From contig CATNEN010000039.1 in assembly GCA_950097015.1 (NCBI GenBank), positions 10,634,001 to 10,698,000 on the forward strand: 64,000 bases of DNA, in the 5' to 3' direction. This stretch comes from Macrostomum hystrix (Eukaryota; Platyhelminthes; Macrostomidae). Shown one piece after another: positions 61,408 to 64,000 of this stretch. Each line of letters opens with the position of its first letter. The stretch's first letter is position 1. The position numbers were made by a program, and so were the translations under genes. Below the pieces are notes generated by a model. The model saw only the letters and a list, made by a program, of their open reading frames with translations. It was not told where the DNA came from and did not search any database.

Positions 61408-63890
61408 TATTATGCATGTTTGATGCGCATTCTAGGGTTAGAAAGTCCGAGGCTGCATTTGATGGTCACGAGGTGAGCAAAGCGAGCCGAGGACTATTAA
61501 GTGTGGCAGAGGACTTTTTGCCATAGAATCAACATTAAACTACCGTGCTCTTATATGAAATACGAATTGCTTATTTTTGTAGCTTTCTCTTGAGCCGCGC
61601 TGAATGCGGTGCAGCCATCGGGAGCACAGATTCTATATTATCTGTGATCGGGAGTGTCGGGGCACGACTGGGGCGTGGGCGAAGCCCCCACATTGGAACC
61701 ATAGACATAGTTCCATAAATTTAAGACAGTATTAGCTAGACGAAATCCGAACTCCTTTCTTTTGTAGCGGTATTGTTCTCTTAAACCACACCGCGATGGA
61801 AGAAGAATTTGATTGCGACAATTTTTTAATTTATTCGATCTAGCCCCTGCTGGCTTACAATTTTAGTATACTGAACTAGCAACTTCAGCCCCCTACCGTG
61901 GGAAAGGAAAAGTTTTTCGCGAATTCGCGGGGAATTAGTGGGGAAGTGCATTATAAAGACGTCGCTTCATCTCAGACAGGCAGTATCCCAGAATGAAGTA
62001 AATCTCGGATAAGCTGATTGCATGCTGGGGGGACATTAGTCGCCTGTTTTTGTAAAGTACGTACCACCTCGTCAAAGCGTCAAGGTCCAAATTATTCGTT
62101 GTTGGAAATTGGATCCATTGATGATGTGCTTAAAATTAGCAATTTTCTCACGGCTTAACAGCGAATTATATTTTCTACCAAATTCCTTCTGATCTCTCCC
62201 CCAATGTGGGAGTTAAGCGTTAGTATCTCTACTATTAGTAGGGCAGTAAGAACATGTCTAAAATAAACTCTTCTACACTATTTTACTTTGCTACCTCATT
62301 AGGGTCTTATTCATTATTCTAATTCAAATTTCTCATATGGAGTTACTCTCTACCAGGAGCAGATTTTTTTCGACAACACGCCAGTAAAATAATTCATAGG
62401 CAGACTATGAAGTCTGTGTTTTCGCTGGAGTGAACTAGATCTTCTGTTAACATCATCTCACTGATAATATTCTACAGCGAATTGCAAACACCAGCAGCAC
62501 TTGAACATCTACATCTACAACCTTTGCTCTTCTTCACTTCGCCAATTTCGATATGGCGAGGAGTGAGTAAGTCAGTGCACTGCTGCAGGACCTAAGAATG
62601 AGGGCATGAGCCGTCAACAGGCGATTTCGCGGCACAGAACTAGCTGTGCATCGACAGGTGGATGGATTTCTAATGTAATGCTAATATAAGACTAATGAAA
62701 AAAACTACGAACTTCTAATGTACTCTCTCATTGGGAAGTTTTGGTCTTTCAGGCGACGCAACATGGAAGCCGAAGCCTTACCTGTCTCTGCATTATTTTG
62801 GCATAGTGATTAGGAGAAGAACATTGGTTGTTCCAATCTGGACACTCTCGACCTTTGGCTGGGCAATTTAGCTTTGCTGCATCGCTATAATTAAGAATCC
62901 CCATTTGTCATCCATGAAGTTCGCTTATAGATCCTGTTATGACCTTGACCTTGACCGTGACCATGACTTTGACATGATGGGTCAAGGTCATGTCAATTTG
63001 GATGTTCCCATCGCTAATCAAAGTGTGAATTCTGAATTTGACACTTACTTAAATCCCGGGACTTTTGATCCCGAGTTTCAAAAGCAACTCCCGGGTTCTG
63101 CACACACTTTAAAGTCCGCGCAGTCCTGATGTCCGGGCGTCAAAAAGAAACCAATGAATATTAAACCAATGAATAAATTATAAACATCAGATTTAATGTG
63201 GCAAAATCATGTTAGCTGTGTTGGTCATGTTAGTCCATTTCGGACATAAAATAGTCCATTCCATTTCGTTCGCAGAACGTGCATTGAAGTGCCAAGCCTA
63301 TATATACTAGCTCATTCGACACCAAATCGGACCGCTGCACCTGATACATGAATTCGAATAGGAAGTTCAGATTTTTGCAACAACTTAGCAATGAGATGAT
63401 TGGGCTGCACAAATATTCGTCCGTTTCTTGTGCTTTGGGCTTTCTGGTGCAGCTTTGGAGCGTTTGATGAAAGAGCCGCTCAAATTTCCGTCAGACCACG
63501 CAGTGGGGATTCAATGGCCTATTTTGCTGTTAGCAATTTGCAGCAATTCCGATGTCTTTTCTTTATCTTCCAGCCACCTGTGCCAATCGACGTCAGAGAG
63601 GCGGCACTGATCAGTATTTTATGGCGTACAATACATTCTTACCAGAAAACTATAGCAAAAACACGGGCATCTACCTATCGACTGTTTGAATACAGCGCTT
63701 TAAAAAGCTTTAAAAACAGATATAATTTTTTCCGTTTGTAAACCTCAGGATAATACAAATTAATGCCTAGATACGTCATTAAAACTATATTACTGCGAAT
63801 GGTAAGAAATACAACGATTTTTATTTGAGCCTTATTATTTTTCTCGAATTAAAGGGATTATAACTATGGGGGAGTTAAGGATGCAGTTGG
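61408..63890. other. right-hand stretch without recognised genes
   Basis: Mixed unique DNA. A cluster of nuclear-receptor-like half sites lies at 62939-62992, and a GC-rich hairpin (CCCGGGACTTTTGATCCCGA against CAAAAGCAACTCCCGGG) at 63056-63095. No conserved protein was found on either strand. Confidence 0.45.
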
Positions 63891-63894
63891 GATT

Positions 63895-64000
63895 CGTGAA
63901 GACGAAGGGAGAACGAAGGGAAAAAGAGAGATGGAGGGAGATGGAGAGAGATGGGGAGAGACGGGCAGAGATGGAGAGATGGAGAGAGACGGAGAGAGGT
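63895..64000. repeat. GA-rich repeat running off the right edge
   Basis: Irregular GGAGAGAGATGGAGAGAGAC units. It continues beyond the window, so its length is unknown. Confidence 0.8.

Noticed and set aside
62905-63129. 74-codon plus-strand frame with Asp-rich start
   Set aside because: No homology. It translates the TGACCTTGACC half-site repeats and a hairpin.

Overview
This window is nuclear DNA of an animal, most likely an invertebrate bilaterian. Its protein-coding exons are GC-rich, are interrupted by spliceosomal introns with GT-AG ends, and match animal housekeeping families. The sequence between genes is AT-rich and holds DNA transposons. A lophotrochozoan or flatworm would fit, but nothing here fixes the phylum. 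No CRISPR array, rRNA gene or intact tRNA gene was seen.

Layout, left to right. DPH2 (minus, 332-2273). A three-exon RRM-like protein of unknown function with a coding 39-bp repeat (minus, 3094-5348). A PRELID3/slowmo lipid-transfer protein (minus, 6592-7320). The MYST acetyltransferase KAT5/Tip60 (minus, 8618-10677), whose 5' side runs into a 2.8-kb minisatellite with a 580-bp higher-order period. Elongation factor ELL (minus, 16427-19262). A long AT-rich stretch with several repeat arrays, a 643-bp TA-flanked inverted-repeat element and a hAT-like remnant (26033-26760). SEC62 (plus, 27788-30203). A 1,007-bp Harbinger-type element (30676-31682). A 21-bp minisatellite (32.0-33.6 kb). A five-exon reticulocalbin/calumenin ending in HDEL (minus, 33858-35251). 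Mitochondrial ribosomal protein uL22m (minus, 37111-39041), SGT1 (minus, 40496-41759) and the proteasome regulator PI31 (minus, 42340-43371). A frameshifted HSF-type DNA-binding fragment (plus, about 45850-46506). A secreted protein with 15 WSC domains (minus, 47116-55950). A non-autonomous hAT element with an 8-bp target duplication (57198-58103). A Tc1/mariner-like element with inverted repeats of about 190 bp and a decayed transposase (59851-61405).

The conserved genes do not form one pathway. They are neighbouring housekeeping genes for translation-factor modification, mitochondrial lipid transport and translation, chromatin and transcription elongation, ER import and calcium binding, co-chaperone function and proteasome control. 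Two features stand out. First, introns of most spliced genes are largely filled by private minisatellites, each with its own unit. Second, the WSC gene has grown by tandem duplication of an exon pair (A+B). Every B-to-A intron inside the array is exactly 310 bp, and every A-to-B intron is 140 + 20n bp because a 20-bp minisatellite varies in copy number. This gene is the best candidate for a new, fast-evolving lineage-specific system.

Limits: splice sites were read by eye from GT-AG consensus, reading-frame continuity and remembered family sequence. No alignment or transcript data were available. The first exons of DPH2, KAT5 and ELL were not located.
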